Shown piece after piece: positions 1 through 10,400 of a stretch of DNA of 49,912 bases. Below the pieces are notes generated by a model that saw nothing but the letters and a program-made list of their open reading frames with translations, was not told the origin of the DNA and did not search any database. The number at the start of each line of letters is the position of its first letter. Position 1 is the stretch's first letter. The stretch is taken from positions 1-49,912 of the forward strand of contig JAACFF010000005.1 of NCBI GenBank assembly GCA_009937635.1. Direction: 5' to 3'. The translations under genes and the position numbers were made by a program. The DNA is from Chloroflexota bacterium. Lineage in GTDB: Bacteria; Chloroflexota; Anaerolineae; Promineifilales; Promineifilaceae.

Positions 1-3000
1 TATACTGGTCCACTTGCGCACGGTACTGGTCAAGCTCCGCTTCATATCCATCTTGGATCGCCGTGCTTTCCTCTTCCCAAGCGAGAACATCTTCACGCCA
101 TTTGGCCATGCAAATATTATCGGATTGGTCTACACATTCTTCCGGCCTGGGGGGTATCTCGGGGCGGGGAGGTTCCAGCGGTTCCTGCGGAGCTTCTTCG
201 CTAAACTCTGCTACCGGAGGTTCATCAATCACCGGGTTGTAAAACTGCCCCAATCCCGGATAGTTGCAACTCTCCTGGCGCAAGGCGTTTGTTCCCATGC
301 AGCGACAGTTGGTATCTTTAAAAGCCAGGTCCATTTGATCCTGTACTTCGTCTTCCAGCTGCCAGCAAGCATCGGCCGCCACATCGGTTCCAACACCGGT
401 GATGCCCATAAAAGCCTGGAAAGCCCAGCGCGTCGAAATCGGCGCGGTTATGGTTTCAGGTAAGGGTACCAAGGCGCCACCCAGTACAATCTGTGGCAGC
501 ATGAGCAGCACTACAATCAAAGGCGCAGAGTTGGCATTAGGAGCCAACGCTGAGGCAAAAAGTCCCAGCATCATGCCGGCCATCGTAGCCAAGGCCAGCG
601 AGATAAACATAAGCACAAATTCGAAAGTACCCCCTGGCATATCAAAAGCCAGATAGTGAACCACCATGTAGACCAGAGAAGCGTATATGGCCAGCAAGGC
701 TGCTACCCAGATTTTGGACATGACATAGGGGAAAAGGCGTAGATTGACCAGTCTTTCCCGTTTGTACACATCGTTTTCCTTGACAATCTCGCGCATTTGC
801 GCCAAGCCACCTACCATCACACCATAGACAGTAAGCAGGAAGAGGGTAATCATCACATTGGGCATAGAACCTTCGACGAAGTCGAAGGGGTCGCGTCCTA
901 GAACAAGGGCCAGGATCACATCGAGCAGGCTAACCAAGGGAGGAGCAGCCAACATCAAGATCAGGCCAAAACGATCGCGGGTCAGGATCTTGAGGTTGCG
1001 CGAGGAGAGGATTAGAAATTGGCGCCAGCCAGATACCTGGCGGTCGCGCTTGGGACCAGGAGCAATAGCGGTAGGCGAACGGAATTGTCCTGTCGGCGCG
1101 TGATCTCTTTCACGCAAAGGGATTGATATGTATTTTTCGTAGGCGGGATGGTTGCGGAATCTTTCGCCCCATTGCTCCGGAGAACCCTTGTCAGGGTCAT
1201 CAAGAATACTGTAGATTTCATCAAATTCGATATCGCGTGCACGCCGATCCCGCTCGGATCGATGCTGGTCAAAATAAGCCAAAGCTTCATCCGGTGGGCC
1301 AAACCAGGTTAGATGCCCGCCCCGGGCCAGAAAGGCCACTTTATCGGCCAGCATCACATTTTTGGTAGCATGGGTGATAAGGGTGATAGTACGTCCCTGG
1401 TCGGCCAGACGGCGCATGAGCTGCATCAATGAAGTCTCCGTTCCAGGATCCAGGCCAGAGGTTGGCTCATCCAGGTAAAACAATCCTGGTTTGGTCAGCA
1501 GTTCAACACCAATGGAAACGCGTTTCTGCTGACCACCACTCAGACCACTAATCTGCACATCTCGCCGGTGGGCGAGATCGAGATCATCCATGACCTCTTC
1601 TACACGCCTGATCCGTTCCTCCTTGGTGGTGTCGGGAGTCATACGCAGTTGGGCCGCATAGTTCAGCGCCTGAAAGACGGTCAATTCCATGTGGATAATG
1701 TCTCGCTGTGGCACAAAACCAATATCGTTGCGGATGGCATCAAAGTTTTCGTAGACGTTCAGTTCATTGACGTACACATCTCCGTCGGTGGCCGGGCGAT
1801 AGCCGGCAATGGCATCAACCAGGGTTGATTTACCACCACCACTCTGGCCTACGACGACGATAAATTCGCGCGGCTGGAAAACCACGGAGATATTCTGCAG
1901 AATATTCAGATCTTTACGCACCCATTTGTTGAGGTTAATGGCCTCAACGCGCATATTGCTGCTTTCGTCATATTGGGCGAGCCGATCAGCACCGACGACA
2001 AAACGATGGGGGCCGATGCGAATAGCGTCATCAGGCTGAAGCCACTCGTCACCATCAATGCGTTTGCCGTTAACGAAGGTACCGTTGGAACTGCGCAAGT
2101 CGCGCACGCGATACCGTTGACCAACGCGCTCCACCTGGGAATGGTAACGAGAGACAGCAGGGGTATCCAGCACAACGTCGTTGCTGGGATCACGGCCGAT
2201 AGTAAGTTGGGATTTGGTACCAAATTGAATCGTCGATTCTGCCGCCGATGATACGCTCTCACGAGGAGAGAGATAGGTCATGGTCACCAGGCTGCCTGGA
2301 TCAAGTCCACCGATACGTAATTTATCCTGGTGGCTCAGGCGGTGTGCTCCACTCAACGGCCGTCCTTCAAACAATACCGGGTTCCCTGCTTGAGGATAAG
2401 GCATTATCTGGAATCCACCATCTACACGCTCCAGAACAGCATGGTGGCGCGAGACGATACGCGACAGCACGACAATATCATTGTCTTCAGCCCGGCCAAT
2501 GGTCATCTTTGGCTTGTCCAGCGCATAGGTTTGAGGCAAGGCACCGGCAACGGCGACCTGGAATTGTACAGGCGATGCTGCTGCCACCTCTAGGAAATCC
2601 TCATACATCATGGTCTCGCCACCTGCGGGGGGAGTGACGGGCGAAGGCGGAATGTCCTCAGGAGGAGGGGGCGCTGCGTATTCATCGACCTGCGACTTTT
2701 CTGTGGCGACCTGGGTAGAAGCTTCGGCCACATCCTGGCCAGCGGTAGGTATGTCTTCCTCCATCATCGTAGCATCAACCAGAGGTTGTTGGAGCATCGT
2801 CCTGTCCACCGCCGGGGCTTGAAAATGTAAAATGACCATCTGTCCCAGACGGATTTCATCGCCTGAGTTGAGGAGCTCACGCTTCGTCAGACGTCGTCCG
2901 TTAAGAAATGTACCGTTGGTGCTGTTTAGATCTTCAACAGCATACTGGCCCTTCTCACGAGTAAAAAGGGCGTGCCGGCCTGAAATGGACGCCAAAGAGA

Positions 3001-3118
3001 TTACAAAATCAACCGTGGGGGCACGACCAACAACAACTTCGGCCGTCGTTAACTCAAACACATCCCCAGGCAGGGGATCTTCTTGCAGAATAAGCTTGCA
3101 ATTGGCTTCTTGATCCAC
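1..3118 (-). CDS. Triple-FHA ABC transporter (ABCG-type half transporter), 3' end outside window
   Basis: GTG start at 3118, preceded by AAGGAAGG about 5 nt upstream; the frame stays open to the window edge, so the C-terminus is missing. Visible order: FHA domain 1 (about residues 5-95, with LNSTNGTFLNGRR), a Pro-rich linker, FHA domain 2 (about 165-270, SRHHAVLERV), FHA domain 3 (about 285-375, RSSNGTFVNGKR), then an ABC ATPase with Walker A GQSGGGKST near residue 424, signature LSGGQQKRVSIG and Walker B FYLDEPTSGLDPG. Several hydrophobic segments of an ABC2-type membrane domain follow, then an extracytoplasmic Cys-rich stretch (CWQLEDEVQDQMD, CRCMG, EECVDQSDNICMAKW). The layout resembles mycobacterial Rv1747: FHA domains read phospho-Thr marks and so tie export to Ser/Thr kinase signalling. 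Substrate unknown. The lipoprotein gene lies 137 bp upstream on the same strand. Confidence 0.9.
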   Translation of the reverse strand, partial: MDQEANCKLILQEDPLPGDVFELTTAEVVVGRAPTVDFVISLASISGRHALFTREKGQYAVEDLNSTNGTFLNGRRLTKRELLNSGDEIRLGQMVILHFQAPAVDRTMLQQPLVDATMMEEDIPTAGQDVAEASTQVATEKSQVDEYAAPPPPEDIPPSPVTPPAGGETMMYEDFLEVAAASPVQFQVAVAGALPQTYALDKPKMTIGRAEDNDIVVLSRIVSRHHAVLERVDGGFQIMPYPQAGNPVLFEGRPLSGAHRLSHQDKLRIGGLDPGSLVTMTYLSPRESVSSAAESTIQFGTKSQLTIGRDPSNDVVLDTPAVSRYHSQVERVGQRYRVRDLRSSNGTFVNGKRIDGDEWLQPDDAIRIGPHRFVVGADRLAQYDESSNMRVEAINLNKWVRKDLNILQNISVVFQPREFIVVVGQSGGGKSTLVDAIAGYRPATDGDVYVNELNVYENFDAIRNDIGFVPQRDIIHMELTVFQALNYAAQLRMTPDTTKEERIRRVEEVMDDLDLAHRRDVQISGLSGGQQKRVSIGVELLTKPGLFYLDEPTSGLDPGTETSLMQLMRRLADQGRTITLITHATKNVMLADKVAFLARGGHLTWFGPPDEALAYFDQHRSERDRRARDIEFDEIYSILDDPDKGSPEQWGERFRNHPAYEKYISIPLRERDHAPTGQFRSPTAIAPGPKRDRQVSGWRQFLILSSRNLKILTRDRFGLILMLAAPPLVSLLDVILALVLGRDPFDFVEGSMPNVMITLFLLTVYGVMVGGLAQMREIVKENDVYKRERLVNLRLFPYVMSKIWVAALLAIYASLVYMVVHYLAFDMPGGTFEFVLMFISLALATMAGMMLGLFASALAPNANSAPLIVVLLMLPQIVLGGALVPLPETITAPISTRWAFQAFMGITGVGTDVAADACWQLEDEVQDQMDLAFKDTNCRCMGTNALRQESCNYPGLGQFYNPVIDEPPVAEFSEEAPQEPLEPPRPEIPPRPEECVDQSDNICMAKWREDVLAWEEESTAIQDGYEAELDQYRAQVDQY

Positions 3119-3255
3119 AGCACCTTCCTTAATCTTTTTGGTCTAGACAATAATTTGTGTGAAACAGGATCGCATGTACCTCGACGCCATCGAGGCAACA
3201 GTATTCTACACAAGTTTGCTTGCGATGAAACTTTCGTAGCGGCAGATTCGCGGAA

Positions 3256-3696
3256 CTAGCCTCCTGGAACTGGTATTTCTGGGATCGGTACTTCTGGTAA
3301 CCCCGGTACTTCTGGTAACCCCGGTATTTCGGGTATCTCCGGTATCTCCGGAATCGCCGGTATTTCCGGAATGACTGATGGCAGTATGGAGGGAAGTACT
3401 GTGGCTACAACATCACCAAGGGGATCTGACGTCGACCCTGAGCTTGCCGGCGCAGGTATCGAGGTCGGCGTCTCGGTCAGCGTTGGAGTAGCCGTCGGCG
3501 TGCTGGTCTCCGTCGTCGTTGGCGTCAATGTGACCGTAGCCGTGTCAGTGGGTAGTGGCGTATCAGTGGCCGGGGGTACGGCCGTCTCTGTAGGAGGAAT
3601 AACCAGCTGCACGGGCGTCGCGGTCGGTTCATCACCTCGACAGCCAGTGACACCTAGAAGAAACAAGAATAGGCTCAAGATCAGTTTGCGGTTCAT
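3256..3696 (-). CDS. Thr/Pro-rich lipoprotein with PEIP repeats
   Basis: A 146-residue protein with a lipoprotein signal peptide: charged MNRK, a Leu/Phe-rich core and a lipobox ending at Cys19 (GVTGC). The mature part has no globular fold I can recognise: residues 24-85 are Thr/Pro repeats ([10 protein letters not shown] type) and the last 40 residues are Pro-Glu-Ile-Pro repeats. The PEIP tract is encoded by imperfect 9- to 18-bp DNA repeats and could change length by slippage. A GAGGTG ribosome site lies 5 nt before the ATG. Such Thr/Pro stalks are common in Chloroflexota surface lipoproteins. It lies directly upstream of the FHA-ABC gene on the same strand and may be co-transcribed. Function unknown. 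The Val/Gly-rich reading frame on the other strand (3371-3907) is its mirror image. Confidence 0.75.
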   Translation of the reverse strand: MNRKLILSLFLFLLGVTGCRGDEPTATPVQLVIPPTETAVPPATDTPLPTDTATVTLTPTTTETSTPTATPTLTETPTSIPAPASSGSTSDPLGDVVATVLPSILPSVIPEIPAIPEIPEIPEIPGLPEVPGLPEVPIPEIPVPGG

Positions 3697-3740
3697 GTGT
3701 CACCTCACTAACGTTTTCAGGTGTCAGGTGTCAGCTATCA

Positions 3741-3761
3741 GCCCGCTCTTGACAAGCGGGC
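3741..3761. other. Hairpin downstream of the decayed gene
   Basis: Perfect 7-bp inverted repeat GCCCGCT and AGCGGGC around a 7-nt loop. It lies just 3' of the minus-strand fragment that stops at 3782 and could end its transcript. No T-run follows on either strand, so it is not a convincing intrinsic terminator. The adjacent sequence holds a short direct repeat (AGGTGTC twice, 3719-3731). Confidence 0.35.
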
Positions 3762-3781
3762 CAATCGAAAATCAGGCTTTG

Positions 3782-4457
3782 TTAAGGCACTGTGATCCTC
3801 ATCGTATAGGATTCGGCGATGGGCGTACTGCCGGACGAAACCTTCACAGAGTATTCGCCTCCCTTATTCAAATTACATTTCACTTGTTTATTGCCAGCGC
3901 CAGCTAGGACCTGTGGCTATGCCGAAATTGCGCATGAGTGTGGGCATGTAGAGCTTGTTGCTGACCGTTGACTCCTTGGCGCAGACATACAGGTTAACAT
4001 CGTCAAACAGCGCCCATTCCTTCTCTACCTCCGTCGCCCTACCGCCGTCGGTCTGGGAGAACAAAAGAAGAGCAACCTTTCTGCCGGCCATCTTCGTCAG
4101 TTGCGATTGCTCCTTCACAGCAACGGTCTGCAAAGACCAGGATTTTTCCGACTCGGCAACCTCCCAACCGCCAACGAAATATTCTGCTGCATATTCCTGG
4201 CCCCAGTAAAGGGTCCACTCATCGTCCAACAGCCAGAGTTCGCCGTGTGCTTTATCAGTGGCATTAGAATCCAGCGTAGCCCGCACGTATTCGATGGACA
4301 TGCCGGAGAGATTGTCCAGCACGGCAAATCCTTGGGCCAACACCACTGCTAACATGAGAACTTTTCCCCTCAGACTCAGTATAGCAAATTTTGCCTCTTT
4401 GCGGTATAGCTGCTCTACTATAAAATTGCACCGTACGCTTACGAGCAAACTTGCCAT
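3782..4457 (-). pseudogene. Decayed secreted-domain gene, two frames
   Basis: The minus strand has a 189-codon frame (stop at 3888) whose residues 45-170 look like a jelly-roll or carbohydrate-binding style domain: WTLYWGQEYAAEYFVGGWEV, then VALLLFSQTDGG, then ALFDDVNLYVC. Right after its stop, a second frame that overlaps its end continues for about 45 residues (NKQVKCNLNKGGEYSVKVSS, ending SYTMRITVP, stop at 3782). This reads like the tail of an extracellular protein. The frame change, the lack of a proper signal peptide and the position abutting the megasynthase ATG (4459) suggest a frameshifted and 5'-truncated remnant. The alternative is a real 189-residue protein followed by an unrelated short frame. 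I cannot assign a family. Without this remnant, the 3697-4458 stretch would hold only the megasynthase promoter region and the hairpin at 3741. Confidence 0.4.
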
Positions 4458-4458
4458 T

Positions 4459-7400
4459 ATGGATGAGATGGATCAAATCTACTCGCCAGACACATTGTTT
4501 CGACCAGAGACTCTGATTCAGTTGTTGCGCACTCGGGCCAGACATCAGCCGGATCACCAGGCGTTCCTATATCTGGCAGATGGCGAACAAGAGGAAGCCA
4601 GCTTAACGTTCGCGGAAGTGGACCAACGAGCGCGGTCCATTGCTGCCTGGCTACAAGAGCAACGGGTTTCAGGCGGGCAAGCGTTGCTTCTTTATCCCCC
4701 AGGGCTTGATTTTATCACCGCATTTTTCGGCTGCCTTTATGCAGGTGTCGTTGCCGTTCCTGTCTACCCGCCACGCCTTAACAGACCTTCACCACGCATC
4801 CGCGCCATTGTGGCCAATGCTCAAGTCACAGTAGCTTTGACCACGGCAAAGATTTATCGTGGCCTGGAGCGTCGCTTCGACATGATGCCCAAACTGGCGA
4901 CACTGCGCTGGTTGAACTCGGAAGAGATGCCCGACAACCTGGCTGGCCACTGGCAAGACCCTGGGGTCACGGGCGACAGCTTGGCCTTCTTGCAATACAC
5001 CTCGGGTTCCACCGGTTCGCCCAAAGGAGTTATGCTCAGCCATGGCAATCTGATACACAATCTAAAGGCCATCTACCACGGCTTTCAGATAACCAATGAA
5101 CCAACTGGTGTCTTTTGGCTGCCCAGTTACCACGACATGGGACTTATCGGTGGCATCCTGGAACCGATGTACATAGGAGTACGTTCCGTGCTCATGGCGC
5201 CAGCTGCTTTTTTACAGCGACCGCTGCGTTGGCTGCAGGCCATCTCTCACTACGAGGCCGGTGTCAGCGGTGCACCCAATTTCGCCTACCAAATGTGTGT
5301 CGATAAGATTTCGCCTGAGCAGCGTGAAGGTCTTGATCTAAGCTGTTGGAACATCGCTTTCTGTGGCGCAGAGCCAATCCGGATGGAAACGTTGGAAAAC
5401 TTTGCCAACACCTTCGCAGCCCATGGGTTCAAGCGCGATACCTTCTACCCTTGTTACGGCCTTGCTGAAAACACATTGATTGTCTCCGGCGGAGCAGGTC
5501 CATCTTATCTCAAAGCGAACAGCTTCCGGGCATCCGCTTTGAGTGAAAATAAAGGCGTACCCACTGTAGCGGAAACGGATGATGGAATAACTCTGGTCAG
5601 CTGCGGCCAATCGCTGTTAGACCAGCAGATCACCATCGTCAATCCAGAGTCGTCAATCGCCTGTGCGGCAGGCGAAATTGGGGAGATCTGGACCGCTGGA
5701 CCCAGCGTAGCCCAGGGGTATTGGAGACAACCGGAACTGACAGAACAGATTTTCCATGCCCGGCTATCTGGCAGCAAGGAGGGGCCATTTTTACGCACAG
5801 GTGATCTCGGCTTTCTGTATGAGGGAGCGCTGTACGTCACCGGGCGGCTGAAGGATCTGATCATCATCCGCGGACGTAACCATTACCCGCAAGATATCGA
5901 GCACACCGCCGAGCAGTGTCATGAAGCGCTGGAAGTAGGCATGAGTGCCGCATTCTCAGTTACCGAGGGTGGAGAAGAAAAGCTGGTGATTGTGCATGAG
6001 GTAACACGGCGACATCGTAAGCCAGATATGGATTCAGTGGTGGCTGCTGTTCGTCGTGCCCTTGCCCAGGAACACCAGTTACAAGTTCATGCCATTGTAC
6101 TCATCAGGCCCTTGAGTATGCCTAGAACTTCTAGCGGCAAGATCATGCGCCACGCTTGCAAACAAGCATTCTTAGATGGCTCGCTGAAAGTTAAAGGTGA
6201 ATGGCATGCCGGCCATCAAGCACCCGTCTTCGACGTCCAGGAGGAAGGGGGGTCGCGTCAGACTGCGGCTGCAATTACAGCCTGGCTGGTGGCGCATATC
6301 GCCACCCAACTGCGTATCGCCACAGATCGTATCGACACACGCGCACCCTTTGTTGATTATGGTTTGGACTCGGTGCAAGCAGTGAGTATGGCCGGGGAGT
6401 TGGAAACGTGGCTCGGCCGTTCTTTATCCCCCACACTGATTTGGGACTATCCAACCATCGAAGGGTTGGCATCGCATCTGGCAGGAGTCGAAAACCAGCA
6501 ACCAGTCGCCGGCAGCCAGGCAGCTCCTGCAGAGCAGATTGCACTGATCGGCCTGGGTTGTCGTTTTCCAGGGGCGGATGGACCGGAAGAATTCTGGCGC
6601 TTGCTGCATGAAGGACAAGATGCTATCCAGGAAGTGCCCGTCGGTCGCTGGGACTTGGCAACTTACTACGGAGAGGGGCCTGAACCAATACAGGGCAAGA
6701 TGAACACCCGCTGGGGCGGTTTTTTGGATCAGGTCGATTTATTTGACGCTGGTTTTTTTGGCATCTCACCGCGTGAAGCAGCACGATTGGACCCACAACA
6801 GCGGCTTTTACTAGAAGTTACGTGGGAAGCGCTGGAACGCGCAGGGCAGAATCCGGAGCAACTGGCGGGCAGCGCTACCGGCGTCTTCGTGGGCATCAGC
6901 AGTTCGGATTATTCACATCTGCAATTCAGCCGGCCCGATCTTATAGATGCTTATGCCGGCACAGGGAATGCGCACAGCCTCGCCGCCAACCGCCTATCTT
7001 ATTTGCTCAACTTACATGGGCCGAGCATGGCTATTGATACGGCTTGCTCCTCTTCGCTGGTGGCTACACACCTGGCCATGAACAGCCTACGCAATGGTGA
7101 AGTCGATCTGGCCCTGGCCGGCGGCGTTAATGTGCTCCTATCACCAGATTTAACTATTACGTTCTCGCAGGCACGAATGATGGCCAGTGACGGCCGTTGC
7201 AAAACTTTTGACGCCCGCGCCGACGGTTATGTTCGCGCGGAGGGCTGTGGCATGGTTGTGCTAAAGCGCCTCTCTGATGCCCAGCGGGATGGGGACCCTG
7301 TTCTGGCTGTATTACGCGGTTCGGCCGTCAATCAAGACGGCCGTTCCAATGGTCTGACAGCTCCTAATGGTCTGGCGCAACAAGCGGTCATTCGCCAGGC

Positions 7401-10400
7401 CTTGGCCAGAGCGGGTGTAAAAGCGGCAGACATCAGCTACGTCGAAGCGCATGGAACGGGCACGTCCTTAGGCGATCCTATTGAAATACATTCACTACAG
7501 GCTGTTCTAGATGATGGCAGCGTGGAAAAACCTGCTGTTGTCGGTTCCGTAAAGACCAACATCGGGCATCTGGAAGCAGCGGCTGGCGCGGCAGGCCTGA
7601 TCAAAACGGTACTGGCCCTCATTCATAAGGAAATCCCGCCCCATCTGCATTTCCGAGAACTTAATCCGCATATCACACTGGATGGCTCTCGGCTGCGCAT
7701 TGGCAGCAAGCAGCACACGTGGCTGCGGGGAGACAAGGCACGGTTGGCCGGGGTTAGTTCTTTTGGTTTTGGCGGGACCAACGCCCATATCATTGTGCAG
7801 GAAGCGCCATTGATATCGTTGAGCGGCCAGCCATCAGATACCCTCCACCAGCCAGTGAATCTATTCACGCTATCGGCCAAGGACGAAAGGGCGCTACACC
7901 AATTGTCAGCACGCCATGCCAGTCACCTGGCAGACAACCCGCTCTTGTCGCTGGATGATGTCTGCTACACCGCCAACAGTGGGCGGGCGCAGTTTACCCA
8001 ACGGCTGGCCCTTGTAGCGGAGTCAACAGAACAACTGCAACAAGAGCTATCAACCATCCGGCCACCCACCACTCGCCGCTCGCCCCTCAAAATCGCCTTT
8101 CTATTCACCGGCCAGGGTGCGCAATACGAAGGCATGGGGCAGCAGTTATATGAATCGCAGCCTGTTTTCCGCGCGGCTCTGGATCGCTGCGCGGCCGTTC
8201 TTGATCAGGAATTGGAGCTCCCGCTGCTCACCGTTTTATACCCGGAAAATAACAAGGGTGTGGCTAAGCAGGATCTTGATGATTCAGGTACGCAACGCAT
8301 CAACGAGACCACGTACACACAACCGGCTCTTTTCGCCATAGAATACGCCCTGGCTGAATTGTGGCGCTCTTGGGGCGTTGAAGCGGACATGGTCATGGGA
8401 CACAGTGTGGGCGAGTACGTTGCTGCTTGCATAGCCGGGGTAATGAGCCTTGAGGATGGTTTGAAGCTTATTGCGGCGCGCGGGCGGCTGATGGGAGCAT
8501 TGCCAAGTGGGGGCGCGATGGTGGCGATCTTCGCTTCTGAAGCGTGGGTCCAAACGGCGATTACACCATACAAAGGGCAAGTCTCGATCGCGGCCGTCAA
8601 TGGACCCAACAACGTGGTCATATCGGGCATGAAAACTTCAGTGATGACCGTCGTCGAAAAGCTAAAAGGTGAGGGCGTTGAATCCCGCGCTCTTACCGTT
8701 TCTCATGCTTTCCACTCGCCGCTGATGGAGCCCATACTGGAATCTTTTGCGGAAATAGCGGGTCAGTGCAATTTCCACGCGCCGCTTGTGCCATTGGTAT
8801 CGAACCTCACCGGACAACTTCTCAGCGAAGCACCAACTGCCAGCTACTGGCGGAGCCACGTGCGCCAGGCGGTGCGCTTTGCTGACGGAATGCAAACCTT
8901 GGCCGAGAGCGGGGCCACCGTTTTCTTGGAGATTGGACCACAGCCGCACCTGGTGGGTATGGGTAAACGTTGCCTGCGGGGAATTCAACGGGGCCATGGA
9001 GACTCAGATGGGGCTGGCGCTGCGGGTCAAAAAAATTCACCGCCGGCAGCGCGCCAACAGTTGTGGCTATCCTCTCTGCGAAAGAAGCAGAACGATTGGA
9101 AGGTTATGCTGGGCAGCGCCGGCGAATTGTATACAAGCGGGCTGAATATCGATTGGGCGGGCTTCTATGGAGCCGGCATGAGGCAGAAGGTTGTTCTGCC
9201 AACGTATCCGTTCCAACGGGAACGACATTGGCTGGATGTTGCGGCCACTCCTGCCTTCTCCCTGACAGGGGGCAGAGATGTCGCAGAGCGAACACTTCAC
9301 GACCAAGGGCCGGAGAGCGGAACTGTACGCAGGCTGCCAACCGCCGTGCCCTTGTTTGAGGCAACTCTCGATCTTTCAAACAGTGATGAAAATGAGGAGA
9401 TATTGCGCAAGAACGCGCTGGCCGTGGCTCGGCTTTTTTGGGGGGAAGGTACATACGAGGTGATCAGCCTGGCAACCAGCACCCAGATTGCGAAGATGGG
9501 AGGGCAGTTGCTAACGCAAACGACTCTAAATATCACGGCCGATGGCATTGCCTTCTTCCAGACTTTTGGCAGCGAACAACAGCAGGTATCGTGGCAACTC
9601 CTGGCCAGCGGAGAAGTGCGTCGTGGCAAAGAAGAACCATCCCGTAAAACAACAAACGGAGACGAGCAAGCAAGGCCGCTCACCCGCCAGGCGGTACTTG
9701 ACGCTGAACCCCAGACGCGGCTTATCCTCGCCCAGCAATATCTGCAAGAGCAGGTCTGCGATGTGCTAGGCCTGGACAGGGCACGGCTTCGCGCTGAGCA
9801 GCCGCTGGATACATTGGGCATGGATTCCTTGATGGCTCTGGAGCTGAAGAACCGGCTCGAAAGTGACTTACAGGTCGACCTGCCGGTAGTGAGCTTGTTG
9901 CAAGGACCAACGATCACGGAATTAAGCTCGCAGCTGCTTGATTTTCTGGATGAACGGCCGGCAGTCACGCTGATCCAACCCGTTACGCGACCTGGTGAAG
10001 CGGCGCCGCTCTCCTATGACCAGCAAGCGATGTGGGTGCTGCACCAATTATTGCCGCCTGACGTCTCGTTCAACGTCGCCGGGGCGGCGCGGATCAGGGG
10101 CGAGATTGATATTCCAGCCCTACGACGCGCCTTGCAGAAGTTGGTGAGCCGCCATGCCTCGCTGCGCACTACTTTCACTGTGGAGCAGGGGCAGCCCGCA
10201 CAGATTGTTCAGGAGCTAGGGACGCGCCAGACGGACAACGAATCTCCAAACTACCGATCGCCTATCTTGGTGGAGATTGAAGCTGTCGGCTGGGACGAAG
10301 ATACGGTGCGTTGTTTCTTAGAGAAGGAGGCGCACCGTCCATTCAACCTGGAGCAGGGACCTCTGTTGCGCCTGGTTATCCTTAAGCGCACGGCACAAGA

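Noticed and set aside
1012-1302. Minus-strand frame within the ABC transporter gene
   Set aside because: It is a shadow in another frame of the transporter gene, whose own frame carries the ATPase and membrane motifs throughout.
3371-3907. 178-codon plus-strand Val/Gly-rich frame
   Set aside because: It is the mirror of the Thr/Pro repeat region of the minus-strand lipoprotein, which has a proper signal peptide and ribosome site.
4258-4458. 67-residue N-terminal extension of the megasynthase
   Set aside because: The extra codons match no FAAL sequence and lie antisense to the decayed secreted-protein gene; ATG 4459 directly precedes the normal FAAL start.
9297-9968. 223-codon minus-strand frame inside the megasynthase
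   Set aside because: It is antisense to the linker and second ACP, Ser/Arg-rich, without family motifs; the plus-strand domains explain the sequence.
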